From assembly GCF_963678635.1 (NCBI RefSeq), contig NC_087069.1, positions 2,552,166 to 2,616,165 of the forward strand: a stretch of DNA of 64,000 bases, given 5' to 3'. The notes beneath the pieces are model-generated. The model saw nothing but the letters and a program-made list of their open reading frames with translations, ran no database searches and was not told the origin of the DNA. Source of the stretch: Symsagittifera roscoffensis (lineage: Eukaryota > Xenacoelomorpha > Acoela > Convolutidae). Position numbers and translations under genes: made by a program. Below, piece after piece: positions 1 through 13,573 of this stretch (position 1 is the first letter of the stretch; every line of letters starts with the position of its first letter).

Positions 1-127
1 TCCTCCTTTCGCAAGAACTCCCATCTCAGAGATCCAAATCTGTCCAGTCATCCTGATCCGCTGTTCTGTTGGCTTGATGCCCCTCACCTACCAATGATAA
101 AATTCCACTTTAATTGCCTCAGTTGTA

Positions 128-1900
128 GTGGTCAGCTCACCTTCCTTTCCTACTTTCGCTAATAAGTCCCATCTCAGAGATCCAAATCTGTCCATTCAAC
201 CTCATCCGCTGTTCTGTTGGCTTGCTGCCCCTCACGTACCAATGATAAAATTCCACTTTGATTGCCTCATTTGTAGTGGTCAGCTCACCCTCCTTTCCTC
301 CTTCCGCAAACAACTCCCGTCTCAGATATCCAAATCTGTCGAGTAATCCTGATCCGCTGTTCTGTTGGCTTGCTGCCCCTCACCTACCAATGATAAAATT
401 CCACTTTGATTGCCTAATTTGTAGTGGTTAGCTCACCTTCCTTTCCTCCTTTCGCAAACAACTCCCATCTCAGAGATCCAAATCTGTCGACTCATCCTGA
501 GCCGCTGTTCTGTTGGCTTGCTGCCCCTCACCTACCAATGATAAAATTCCACTTTGATTGCCTCAGTTGTAGTGGTCAGCTCACATTCCTTTCCTCCTTC
601 CGCAAACAACTCCCATCTCAGAGATCCAAATCTGTCGAGTAATCCTGATCCGCTGTTCTGTTGGCTTGCTGCCCCCCACCTACCAATGATAAAATTCCAC
701 TTTGATTGCCTCATTTGTAGTGGTCAGCGCACCTTCCTTTCCTCCTTTCGCAAACAACTCTCATCTCAGAGATCCAAATCTGTCGAGTTATCCTGATCCG
801 CTGTTCTGTTGGCTTGCTGCCCCTCACCTACCAATGATAAAATTCCACTTTGATTGCCTCAGTTGTAGTTGTCAGCTAACCTTCCTTTCCTCCTTTCGCA
901 AGAACTCCCATCTCAGAGATCCAAATCTGTCCAGTCATCCTGATCCGCTGTTCTGTTGGCTTGATGCCCCTCACCTACCAATGATAAACTTCCACTTTAA
1001 TTGCCTCAGTTGTAGTGGTCAGCTCACCTTCCTTTCCTACTTTCGCAAAGAAGTCCCATCTCAGAGATCCAAATCTGTCCCTTCAACCTCATCCGCTGTT
1101 CTGTTGGCTTGCTGCCCCTCACCTACCAATGATAAAATTCCACTTTGATTGCCTCATTTGTAGTGGTCAGCTCACCCTCCTTTCCTCCTTCCGCAAACAA
1201 CTCCCGTCTCAGATATCCAAATCTGTCGAGTAATCCTGATCCGCTGTTCTGTTGGCTTGCTGCCCCTCACCTACCAATGATAAAATTCCACTTTGATTGC
1301 CTAATTTGTAGTGGTCAGCTCACCTTCCTTTCCTCCTTTCGCAAACAACTCCCATCTCAGAGATCCAAATCTGTCGACTCATCCTGAGCCGCTGTTCTGT
1401 TGGCTTGCTGCCCCTCACCTACCAATGATAAAATTCCACTTTGATTGTCTCAATTGTGGTGGTCAGCGCACCTTCCTTTCCTCCTTTCGCAAACAACTCC
1501 CATCTCAGAGATCCAAATCTGTCGAGTCATCCTGATCCGCTGTTCTGTTGGCTTGCTGCCCCTCACCTACCAATGATAAAATTCCACTTTGATTGCCTCA
1601 GTTGTAGTTGTCAGCTAACCTTCCTTTCCTCCTTTCGCAAGAACTCCCATCTCAGAGATCCAAATCTGTCCAGTCATCCTGATCCGCTGTTCTGTTGGCT
1701 TGATGCCCCTCACCTACCAATGATAAAATTCCACTTTACTTGCCTCAGTTGTAGTGGTCAGCTCACCTTCCTTTCCTACTTTTGCTAATAAGTCCCATCT
1801 CAGAGATCCAAATATGTCCATTCAACCTCATCCGCTGTTCTGTTGGCTTGCTGCCCCTCACGTACCAATGATAAAATTCCACTTTGATTGCCTCATTTGT
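128..1900 (+). repeat. Higher-order repeat, 887-bp period (six monomers minus 1 base)
   Basis: The variant monomer beginning near 128 (with TTCAACCTCATCCG in place of TCATCCTGATCCG) returns at 1,015, and the variants near 424 return near 1,311. Both offsets are 887 bases. The same TTCAACC variant occurs once more near 1,754, offset 739. This shows block amplification rather than single-monomer turnover. Confidence 0.75.
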
Positions 1901-3214
1901 AGTGGTCAGCTCACCTTACTTTCCTCCTTTCGCAAAGAACTCCCACCTCAGAGATCCAAATCTGTCCAGTCATCCTGATCCGCTGTTCTGTTGGCTTGCT
2001 GCCCATCATCTACCAATGATAAATTTCCGCTTTGATTGCCTCAGTTGTAGTGGTCAGCTCACCTTCCTTACCTCCTTTCGCAAACAACTCCCATCTCAGA
2101 GATCCAAATCTGTCGAGTCATCCTGATCCGCTGTTCTGTTGGCTTGCTGCCCCTCACCTACCAATGATAAATTCCACTTTGGTTGCCTCAGTTGTAGTGG
2201 TCAGCTCACCTTCCTTTCCTCCTTTAGCAAACAACTCCCATCTCAGAGATCCAAATCTGTCGAGTCATTCTGATCCGCTGTTCTGTTGGCTTGCTGCCCC
2301 TCACCTACCAATGATAAAATTCCACTTTGGTTGCCTCAGTTGTAGTGGTCAGCTCACCTTCTTTTCCTCCTTTCACATATAACTTCCTTCTCAGAGATCC
2401 AAATCTGTCCAATCATCCTGATCCTCTGTTCTGTAGGCTTGCTGCCCCTCACCTACCAATGATAAAATTCCACTTTGATTACCTCAGTTGTAGTGTTCAG
2501 CTCACCTTCCTTTCCTCCTTTCGCAGACAACTCCTGTCTCAGAGATCCAAATCTGTCGAGTCATCCTGATCCGCGGTTCTGTTGCCATGCTGCCACTCAC
2601 CTACCGATGATAAAATTCCACTTTGATTACCTCAGTTGTAGTGGTCAGCTCACCTTCCTTTCCTCCTTTCGCAAAGAACTCCCTTCTCAGAGATCCAAAT
2701 CTGTCGAGTCATCCTGATCCGCTGTTCTGTTGGCTTGCTGCCCCTCACCTGCCAATGATAAAATTCCACTTTGATTGCCTCAGTTGTAGTGGTCAGCTCA
2801 CCTTCCTTTCCTCCTTTCGCAAAGAACTCCCTTCTCAGAGATCCAAATCTGTCGAGTCATCCTGATCCGCTGTTCTGTTGGCTTGCTACCCCTCACCTAC
2901 CAATGATAAAATTCCACTTTGATTGCCTCAGTTGTAGTGGTCAGCTCACCTTCCTTTCCTCCTTTCACATATAACTTCCTTCTCAGAGATCCAAATCTGT
3001 CCAATCATCCTGATCCGCTTTTCTGTAGGCTTGCTGCCCCTCACCTACCAATGATAAAATTCCACTATGATTACCTCAGTTGTAGTGGTCAGCTCACCTT
3101 CCTTTCCTCCTTTCGCAGACAACTCCTGTCTCAGAGATCCAAATCTGTAGAGTCATCCTGATCCGCTATTCTGTTGGCATGCTGCCCCTCACCTACCGAT
3201 GATAAAATTCCACT

Positions 3215-4345
3215 TTGATTGCCTCAGTTGTAGTGGTCAGCTCACCTTCCTTTCCTCCTTTCGCAAACAACTCCCATCTCAGAGATCCAAATCTGTCGAG
3301 TCATCCTGATCCGCTGTTCTGTTGGCTTGCTGTCCCTCACCTACTGATGATAAAATTCCACTTTGATTGCCTCAGTTGTAGTGGTCAGCTCACCTTCCTT
3401 TCCTCCTTTCGCAAAAAACTCCCATCTCAGAGATCCAAATCTGTCGAGTCATCCTGATCCGCTATTCTGTTGGCATGCTGCCCCTCACCTACCGATGATA
3501 AAATTCCACTTTGATTGCCTCAGTTGTAGTGGTCAGCTCACCTTCCTTTCCTCCTTTCGCAAAGAACTCCCATCTCAGATATCCAAATCTGTCGAGTCAT
3601 CCTGATCCGCTGTTTTGTTGGCTTGCTGCCCCTCACCTACCAATGATAAAATTCCACTTTGATTGCCTCAGTTGTAAGGGTCAGCTCACCTTCCTTTCCT
3701 CCTTTCGCAAACAACTCCCATCTCAGAGATCCAAATCTGTCGAGTCATCCTGATCCGCTGTTCTGTTGGCTTGCTGTCCCTCACCTACTGATGATAAAAT
3801 TCCACTTTGATTGCCTCAGTTGTAGTGGTCAGCTCACCTTCCTTTCCTCCTTTCGCAAAAAACTCCCATCTCAGAGATCCAAATCTGTCGAGTCATCCTG
3901 ATCCGCTATTCTGTTGGCATGCTGCCCCTCACCTACCGATGATAAAATTCCACTTTGATTGCCTCAGTTGTAGTGGTCAGCTCACCTTCCTTTCCTCCTT
4001 TCGCAAAGAACTCCCATCTCAGATATCCAAATCTGTCGAGTCATCCTGATCCGCTGTTTTGTTGGCTTGCTGCCCCTCACCTACCAATGATAAAATTCCA
4101 CTTTGATTGCCTCAGTTGTAAGGGTCAGCTCACCTTCCTTTCCTCCTTTCGCAAACAACTCCCATCTCAGAGATCCAAATCTGTCGAGTCATCCTGATCC
4201 GCTGTTCTGTTGGCTTGCTGTCCCTCACCTACTGATGATAAAATTCCACTTTGATTGCCTCAGTTGTAGTGGTCAGCTCACCTTCCTTTCCTCCTTTCGC
4301 AAAAAACTCCCATCTCAGAGATCCAAATCTGTCGAGTCATCCTGA
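3215..4345 (+). repeat. Higher-order repeat, 444-bp period (three monomers)
   Basis: Three successive monomer types repeat as a trimer, with homologous monomers starting near 3,215, 3,659 and 4,103. Diagnostic changes include CTACTGATGATAAAATT, CTATTCTGTTGGCATGC and CAGTTGTAAGGGTC, the last at about 3,668 and 4,112. Trimer copies are nearly identical to each other while monomers within a trimer differ. Another 444-bp periodicity is seen between 8,247 and 9,081 and between 9,135 and 9,970. Confidence 0.8.
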
Positions 4346-7300
4346 TCCGCTGTTCTGTTAGCTTGCTGCCCCTCATCTACCAATGATAAAATTCCACTTT
4401 GATTGCCTCAGTTGTAGTGGTCAGCTCAGCTTCCTTTCCTCCTTTCGCAAACAACTCCCATCTCAGAGATCCAAATCTGTCGAGTCATCCTGATCCGCTG
4501 TTCTGTTGGCTTGCTGCCCCTCACCTACTGATGATAAAATTCCACTCTGATTGCCTCAGTTGTAGTGGTCAGCTCAACTTCCTTTCCTCCTTTCGCAAAC
4601 AACTCCCATCTCAGAGATCCAAATCTGTTGAGTCATCCTGATCCGCTGTTCTGTTAGCTTGCTGCCCCTCATCTACCAATGATAAAATTCCACTTTGATT
4701 GCCTCAGTTGTAGTGGTCAGCTCAGCTTCCTTTCCTCCTTTCCCAAAGAACTCCCATCTCAGAGATCCAAATCTGTCGAGTCATCTTTATCCGCTGTTAT
4801 GTTGGTTTGCTGCCCCTCGCCTACCAATGATAAAATTCCACTTTGATTGCCTCAGTTGTAGTTGTCAGCTCACCTTCCTTTCATGCTTTCGCAAACAACT
4901 CCCATCTCAGAGATCCAAATCTGTCGAGGCATCCTGATCCGCTGTTCTGTTGGCTTGCTGCCCCTCATCTATCAATGATAAAATTCCACTTTGATTGCCT
5001 CAGTTGTAGTTGTCAGCTCACCTTCCTTTCCTCTTTTCGCAAAAAACTCCTATCTCAGAGATCCAAATCTGTCGAGGCATCCTGATCCGCTGTTCTGTTG
5101 GCTTGCTGTCACTCACCTACCAATGATAAAATTCCACTTTGATTACCTCAGTTGTAGTGGTCAGCTCACCTTCCTTTCCTCCTTTTGCAAAGAACTCCCA
5201 TCTCAGAGATCCAAATCTGTCGAGTCATCCTGATCCGCTGTTCTGTTGGCTTGCTGCCCCTCACCTACCGATGATAAAATTCCACTTTGATTGCCTCAGT
5301 TGTAGTGGTCAGCTCACCTTCCTTTCCTCCTTTCGCAAAGAACTCCCATCTCAGAGATCCAAATCTGTTGAGTCATCCTGATCCGCTGTTCTGTTGGCTT
5401 GCTGCCCCTCACCTACCAATGATAAAATTCCACTTTGATTGCCTTAGTTGTAGTGGTCAGCTCACCTTCCTTTCCTCCTTTCGCAAACAACCCCCATCTC
5501 AGAGATCCAAATCTGTCGAGTCATCCTGATCCGCTGTTCTGTTAGCTTGTTGCCCCTCATCTACCAATGATAAAATTCCACTTTGATTGCCTTAGTTGTA
5601 GTGGTCAGCTCACCTTCCTTTCCTCCTTTCGCAAACAACCCCCATCTCAGAGATCCAAATCTGTCGAGGCATCCTGATCCGCTGTTCTGTTGGCTTGCTG
5701 CCACTCACCTACCAATGATAAAATTCCACTTTGATTGCCTCAGTTGTAGTGGTCAGCTCACCTTCCTTTCCTCCTTTTGCAAAGAACTCCTATCTCAGAG
5801 ATCCAAATCTGTCAAGGCATCCTGATCCGCTGTTCTGTTGGCTTGCTGCCACTCACCTACCAATGATAAAATTCCACTTTGATTACCTCAGTTGTAGTGG
5901 TCAGCTCACCTTCCTTTCCTCCTTTTGCAAAGAACTCCCATCTCAGAGATCCAAATTGTCGAGTCATCCTGATCCGCTGTTCTGTTGGCTTGCTGCCCCT
6001 CACCTACCGATGATAAAATTCCACTTTGATTGCCTCAGTTGTAGTGGTCAGCTCACCTTCCTTTCCTCCTTTCGCAAAGAACTCCCATCTCAGAGATCCA
6101 AATCTGTCGAGTCATCCTGATCCGCTGTTCTGTTGGCTTGCTGCCCCTCACCTACCAATGATAAAATTCCACTTTGGTTGCCTTAGTTGTAGTGGTCAGC
6201 TCACCTTCCTTTCCTTCTTTCGCAAACAACTCCCATCTCAGAGATCCAAATCTGTCGAGTCATCCTGATCCGCTGTTCTGTTAGCTTGCTGCCCTTCATC
6301 TACCAATGATAAAATTCCACTTTGATTGCCTCAGTTGTAGTTGTCAGCTCATCTTCCTTTCCTCCTTTCGCAAAAAACTCCCATCTCAGAGATCCAAATT
6401 TTTCGAGGCATCCTGATCCGCTGTTCTGTTAGCTTGCTGCCACTCACCTACCAATGATAAAATTCCACTTTGATTGCATCAGTTGTAGTGGTCAGCTCAC
6501 CTTCCTTTCCTCCTTTCGCAAACAACTCCCATCTCAGAGATCCAAATCTGTCGAGTCATCCTGATCCGCTGTTCTATTGGCTTGCTGCCCCTCACCTACC
6601 AATGATAAAATTCCACTTTGATTGCCTCAGTTGTAGTTGTCAGCTCACCTTCCTTTCCTCCTTTCGCAATAAAACTCCCATCTCAGAGATCCAAATCTGT
6701 CGAGGCATCATGATCCGCTGTTCTGTTGGCTTGCTGCCACTCACCTACCAAAGATAAAATTCCACTTTTATTACCTCAGTTGTAGTTGTCAGCTCACCTT
6801 CCTTTCCTCTTTTCGCAAAAAACTCTCATCTCAGAGATCCAAATCTGTCGAGGCATCCTGATCCGCTGTTCTGTTGGCTTGCTGCCCCTCATCTACCAAT
6901 GATAAAATTCCACTTTGATTACCTCAGTTGTAATGGTCAGCTCACCTTCCTTTTCTCCTTTCGCAAAGAACTCCCATCTCAGAGATCCAAATCTGTCGAG
7001 TCATCCTGATCCGCTGTTCTGTTGGCTTGCTGCCCCTCATCTACCAATGATAATTTTCCACTTTGATTGCCTCAGTTGTAGTTGTCAGCTCACCTTCCTT
7101 TCCTCTTTTCGCAAAAAACTCCCATATCAGAGATCCAAATCTGTCGAGGCATCCTGATCCGCTGTTCTGTTGGCTTGCTGCCACTCACCTACCAATGATA
7201 AAATTCCACTTTGATTGCCTCAGTTGTAGTGGTCAGCTCACCTTCCTTTCCTCCTTTCGCAAACAACTCCCATCTCAGAGATCCAAATCTGTCGAGTCTT

Positions 7301-10300
7301 CCTGATCCGCTGTTCTATTGGCTTGCTGCCCCTCACCTACCAATGATAAAATTCCACTTTGATTGCCTCAGTTGTAGTTGTCAGCTCACCTTCCTTTCCT
7401 CCTTTCGCAAAAAACTCCCATCTCAGAGATCCAAATCTGTCGAGGCATCCTGATCCGCTGTTCTGTTGACTTGCTGCCACTCACCTACCAAAGATAAAAC
7501 TCCACTTTGATTGCCTCAGTTGTAGTGGTCAGCTCACCTTCCTTTTCTCCTTTCGTAAACAACTCCCATCTCAGAGATCCAAATCTGTCGAGTCATCTTG
7601 ATCCGCTGTTCTGTTGGCTTGCTGCCCCTCATCTACCAATGATAAATTTCCACTTTGATTACCTCAGTTGAAGTTGTCAGCTCACCTTCCTTTCATCTTT
7701 TTGCAAAAAACTCTCATCTCAGAGATGCAAATCTGTCGAGGCATCCTGATCCGCTGTTCTGTTGGCTTGCTGCAACTCACCTACCAATGATAAAATTCCA
7801 CTTTGGTTGCCTCAGTTGTAGTGGTCAGCTCACCTTCCTTTCCTCCTTCCGCAAACAACTCCCATCTCAGAGATCCAAATCTGTCGAGTCATCCTGATCC
7901 GCTGTTCTATTGGCTTGCTGCCCCTCACCTACCAATGATAAAATTCCACTTTGATTGCCTCAGTTGTAGTTGTCAGCTCACCTTCCTTTCCTCTTTTCGC
8001 AAAAAACTCCCATCTCAGATATCCAAATCTGTCGAGGCATCCTGATCCGCTGTTCTGTTGGCTTGCTGCCACTCACCTACCAAAGATAAAACTCCACTTT
8101 GATTGCCTCAGTTGTAGTGGTCAGCTCACCTTCCTTTTCTCCTTTCGTAAACAACTCCCATCTCAGAGATCCAAATCTGTCGAGTCATCTTGATCCGCTG
8201 TTCTGTTGGCTTGCTGCCCCTCATCTACCAATGATAAATTTCCACTTTGATTGCCTCAGTTGTAGTTGTCAGCTCACCTTCCTTTCCTCTTTTCGCAAAA
8301 AACTCTCATCTCAGAGATCCAAATCTGTCGAGGCATCCTGATCCGCTGTTCTGTTGGCTCGTTGCCACTCACCTACCAATGATAAAATTCCACTTTGATT
8401 GCCTCAGTTGTAGTGGTCAGCTCACCTTCCTTTCCTCCTTTCGCAAACAACTCCCATCTCAGAGATCCAAATCTGTCGAGTCATCCTGATCCACTGTTCT
8501 GTTGGCTTGCTGCCCCTCACCTACCAATGATAAAACTCCACTTTGATTGCCTCAGTTGTAGTGGTCAGCTCAACTTCCTTTCCTCCTTTCGCAAAGAACT
8601 CCCATCTCAGAGATCCAAATCTGTCGAGTCATCCTGATCCGCTGTTCTGTTGGCTTGCTGTCCCTCGCCTACCAATGATAAAATTCCACTTTGATTGCCT
8701 CAGTTGTAGTGTTCAGCTCACCTTCCTTTCCTCTTTTCGCAAAAAACTCTCATCTCAGAGATCCAAATCTGTCGAGGCATCCTGATCCGCTGTTCTGTTG
8801 GCTCGTTGCCACTCACCTACCAATGATAAAATTCCACTTTGATTGCCTCAGTTGTAGTGGTCAGCTCACCTTCCTTTCCTCCTTTCGCAAACAACTCCCA
8901 TCTCAGAGATCCAAATCTGTCGAGTCATCCTGATCCACTGTTCTGTTGGCTTGCTGCCCCTCACCTACCAATGATAAAACTCCACTTTGATTGCCTCAGT
9001 TGTAGTGGTCAGCTCAAATTCCTTTCCTCCTTTCGCAAAGAACTCCCATCTCAGAGATCCAAATCTGTCGAGTCATCCTGATCCGCTGTTCTGTTGGCTT
9101 GCTGTCCCTCGCCTACCAATGATAAAATTCCACTTTGATTGCCCCAGTTGTAGTGTTCAGCTCACCTTCCTTTCCTCCTTTCGCAAACAACTCCCATCTC
9201 AGAGATCAAAATCTGTCGAGTCATCCGGATCCGCTGTTCTGTTGGCTTGCTGCACCTCACCTACAAATGATAAAATTCTACTTTGATTGCCTCAATTGTA
9301 GTGGTCAGCTCACCTTCCTTTCCTCCATTCGCAAACAACTCCCATCTCAGAGATCCAAATCTGCCGAATTATCCTGATCCACTGTTCTGTTGGCTTGCTG
9401 CCCCTCACCTACCAATGACAAAGTTCCACTTTGATTGCCTCAGTTGTTGTGGTCAGCTCACCTTCCTTTCCTCCTTTCGCAAAGAACTCCCATCTCAGAG
9501 ATCCAAATCTGTCGAGTCATCCTGATCCGCTGTTCTGTTGGCTTGCTGTCCTTCGCCTACCAATGATAAAATTCCACTTTGATTGCCTCAGTTGTAGTGG
9601 TCAGCTCACCTTCCTTTCCTCCTTTCGCAAATAACTCCCATCTCAGAGATCAAAATCTGTCGAGTCATCCGGATCCGCTGTTCTGTTGGCTTGCTGCACC
9701 TCACCTACAAATGATAAAATTCTACTTTGATTGCCTCAATTGTAGTGGTCAGCTCACCTTCCTTTCCTCCTTTCGCAAACAACTCCCATCTCAGAGATCC
9801 AAATCTGCCGAGTTATCCTGATCCACTGTTCTGTTGGCTTGCTGCCCCTCACCTACCAATGATAAAATTCCACTTTGATTGCCTCAGTTGTTGTGGTCAG
9901 CTCACCTTCCTTTCCTCCTTTCGCAAACAACTCCCATCTCAGAGATCCAAATTTGTTGAGTCATCCTGATCCGCTGTTCTGTTGGCTTGCTGCCCCTCAC
10001 CTAATAATGATAAAATTCTACTTTGATTGCCTCAGTTGTAGTGGTCAGCTCACCTTCCTTTCCTCCTTTCGCAAAGAACTCCGATCTCAGAGATCCAAAT
10101 CTGTCGAGTCATCCTGATCCGCTGTTCTGTTGGATTGCTGCCCCTCGCATACCAATGATAAAATTCCACTTTGATTGCCTCAGTTGTAGTGGTCAGCTCA
10201 CCTTCCTTTCCTCCTTTCGCAAACAACTCCCATCTCAGAGATCCAAATCTGTCGAGTCATCCGGATCCGCTGTTCTGTTGGCTTGCTGCCCCTCACCTAC

Positions 10301-13300
10301 AAATGATAAAATTCCACTTTGATTGCCTCAGTTGTAGTTGTCAGCTCACCTTCCTTTCCTCCTTTCGCAAAAAATTCCCATCTCAGAGATCCAAATCTGT
10401 CGAGGCATCCTGATCCGCTGTTCTGTTGGCTTGCTGCCACTCACATACCAATGATAAGATTTCACTTTGATTGCCTCAATGTTGTGGTCAGCTCACCTTC
10501 CTTTCCTCCTTTCGCAAATAACTCTCATCTCAGAGATCCAAGTCTGTCGATTCATCCTGATCCGATGTTCTGTTTGCTTCCTGCCCCTCACCTACCAATG
10601 ATAAAATTCCCTTTTGATTGCCTCAGTTGCAGTGGTCAGCTCACCTTCCTTTCCTCCTTCCGCAAACAACTCCCATCTCAGAGATCCAAATCTGTCGAGT
10701 CATCCTGATCCGCTGTTCTGTTGGCTTGCTGCCCCTCATCTACCAATGATAAAACTCCACTTTGATTGCCTCAGTTGTAGTGGTCAGCTCACCTTCCTTT
10801 CCTCTTTTCGCAAAAAACTCTCGTCTCAGAGATCCAAATCTGTCGAGGCATCCTGATCCGCTGTTCTGTTGGCTTGCTGCCACTCACCTACCAATGATAA
10901 AATTCCACTTTGATTGCCTCAGTTGTAGTGGTCAGCTCACTTTCCTTTCCTCCTTTCGCAAACAACTCCCATCTCAGAGATCCAAATCTGTCGAGTCATC
11001 CTGATCCACTGTTCTGTTGGCTTGCTGCCCCTCACCTGACAATGATAAAACTCCACTTTGATTGCCTCAGTTGTAGTGGTCAGCTCAACTTCCTTTCCTC
11101 CTTTCGCAAAGAACTCCCATCTCAGAGATCCAAATCTGTCGAGGCATCCTGATCCGCTGTTCTGTTGGCTTGCTGCCACTCACCTACCAATGATAAAATT
11201 CCACTTTGATTGCCTCAGTTGTAGTGGTCAGCTCACTTTCCTTTCCTCCTTTCGCAAACAACTCCCATCTCAGAGATCCAAATCTGTCGAGTCATCCTGA
11301 TCCACTGTTCTGTTGGCTTGCTGCCCCTCACCTACCAATGATAAAACTCCACTTTGATTGCCTCAGTTGTAGTGGTCAGCTCAACTTCCTTTCCTCCTTT
11401 CGCAAAGAACTCCCATCTCAGAGATCCAAATCTGTCGAGGCATCCTGATCCGCTGTTCTGTTGGCTTGCTGCCACTCACCTACCAATGATAAATTTCCAC
11501 TTTGATTGCCTCAGTTGTAGTTGTCAGCTCACCTTCTTTTCCTCTTTTCGCAAAAAACTCTCGTCTCAGAGATCCAAATCTGTCGAGGCATCCTGATCCG
11601 CTGTTCTGTTGGCTTGCTGCCACTCACCTACCAATGATAAAATTCCACTTTGATTGCCTCAGTTGTAGTGGTCAGCTCACCTTCCTTTCCTCCTTTCGCA
11701 AACAACTCCCATCTCAGAGATCCAAATCTGTCGAGTCATCCTGATCCACTGTTCTGTTGGCTTGCTGCCCCTCACCTACCAATGATAAAACTCCACTTTG
11801 ATTGCCTCAGTTGTAGTGGTCAGCTCAACTTCCTTTCCTCCTTTCGCAAAGAACTCCCATCTCAGAGATCCAAATCTGTCGAGTCATCCTGATCCGCTGT
11901 TCTGTTGGCTTGCTGCCCCTCGCCTACCAATGATAAAATTCCACTTTGATTGCATCAGTTGTAGTGGTCAGCTCACCTTCTTTTCCTCCTTTCGCAAACA
12001 ACTCCCATCTCAGAGATCCAAATCTGTCGAGTCATCCGGATCCGCTGTTCTGTTGGCTTGCTGCCCCTCACCTACCAATGATAAAATTCCACTTTGATTG
12101 CCTCAGTTGTAGTTGTCAGCTCACCTTCCTTTCCTCCTTTCGCAAAAAATTCCCATCTCAGAGATCCAAATCTGTCGAGGCATCCTGATCCGCTGTTCTG
12201 TTGGCTTGCTGCCACTCACCTACCAATGATAAAATTCCACTTTGATTGCCTCAGTTGTAGTGGTCAGCTCACCTTCCTTTCCTCCTTTCGCAAACAACTC
12301 CCATCTCAGAGATCCAAATCTGTCGAGTCATCCTGATCCATTGTTCTGTTGGCTTGCTGCCCCTCACCTACCAATGATAAAACTCCACTTTGATTGCCTC
12401 AGTTGTAGTGGTCAGCTCAACTTCCTTTCCTCCTTTCGCAAAGAACTCCCATCTCAGAAATCCAAATCTGTCGAGTCATTCTGATCCGCTGTTCTGTTGG
12501 CTTGCTGCCCCTCGCCTATCAATGATAAAATTCCACTTTTATTGCCTCAGTTGTAGTGGTCAGCTCACCTTCCTTTCCTCCTTTCGCAAACAACTCCCAT
12601 CTCAGAGATCCAAATCTGTCGAGTCATCCGGATCCGCTGTTCTGTTGGCTTGCTGCCCCTCACCTACCAATGATAAAATTCCACTTTGATTGCCTCAGTT
12701 GTAGTTGTCAGCTCACCTTCCTTTCCTCCTTTCGCAAAAAAATCCCATCTCAGAGATCCAAATCTGTCGAGGCATCCTGATCCGCTGTTCTGTTGGCTTG
12801 CTGCCACTCACCTACCAATGATAAAATTTCACTTTGATTGCCTCAATGTAGTGGTCAGCTCACCTTCCTTTCCTCCTTTCGCAAACAACTCCCATCTCAG
12901 AGATCCAAGTCTGTCGATTCATCCTGATCCATTGTTCTGTTGACTTCCTGCCCCTCACCTACCAATGATAAAATTACCTTTTGATTGCCTAAGTTGCAGT
13001 GGTCAGCTCACCTTCCTTTCCTCCTTTCGCAAACAACTCCCATCTCAGAGATCCAAATCTGTCGAGTCATCCTGATCCGCTGTTCTGTTGGCTTGCTGCC
13101 CCTCATCTACCAATGATATATTTCCACTGTGATTGCCTCAGTTGTAGTTGTCAGCTCACCTTCCTTTCCTCTTTTCGCAAAAAACTCTCATCTCAGAGAT
13201 CCAAATCTGTCGAGGCATCCTGATCCGCTGTTCTGTTGGCTTGCTGCCACTCACCTACCAATGATAAAATTCCACTTTGATTGCCTCAGTTGTAGTGGTC

Positions 13301-13573
13301 AGCTCAACTTCCTTTCCTCCTTTCGCAAAGAACTCCCATCTCAGAGATCCAAATCTGTCGAGTCATCCTGATCCGCTGTTCTGTTGGCTTGCTGCCCCTC
13401 ACCTACCAATGATAAAACTTCACTTTGATTGCCTTAGTTGTAGTTGTCAGCTCACCTTCCTTTCCTCCTTTCGCAAACAGCTCCCATCTCAGAGATCCAA
13501 ATCTGTCGAGTCATCCTGATCCGCTGTTCTGTTGGCTTGCTGCCCCCTCGCCTACCAATGATAAAATTCCACT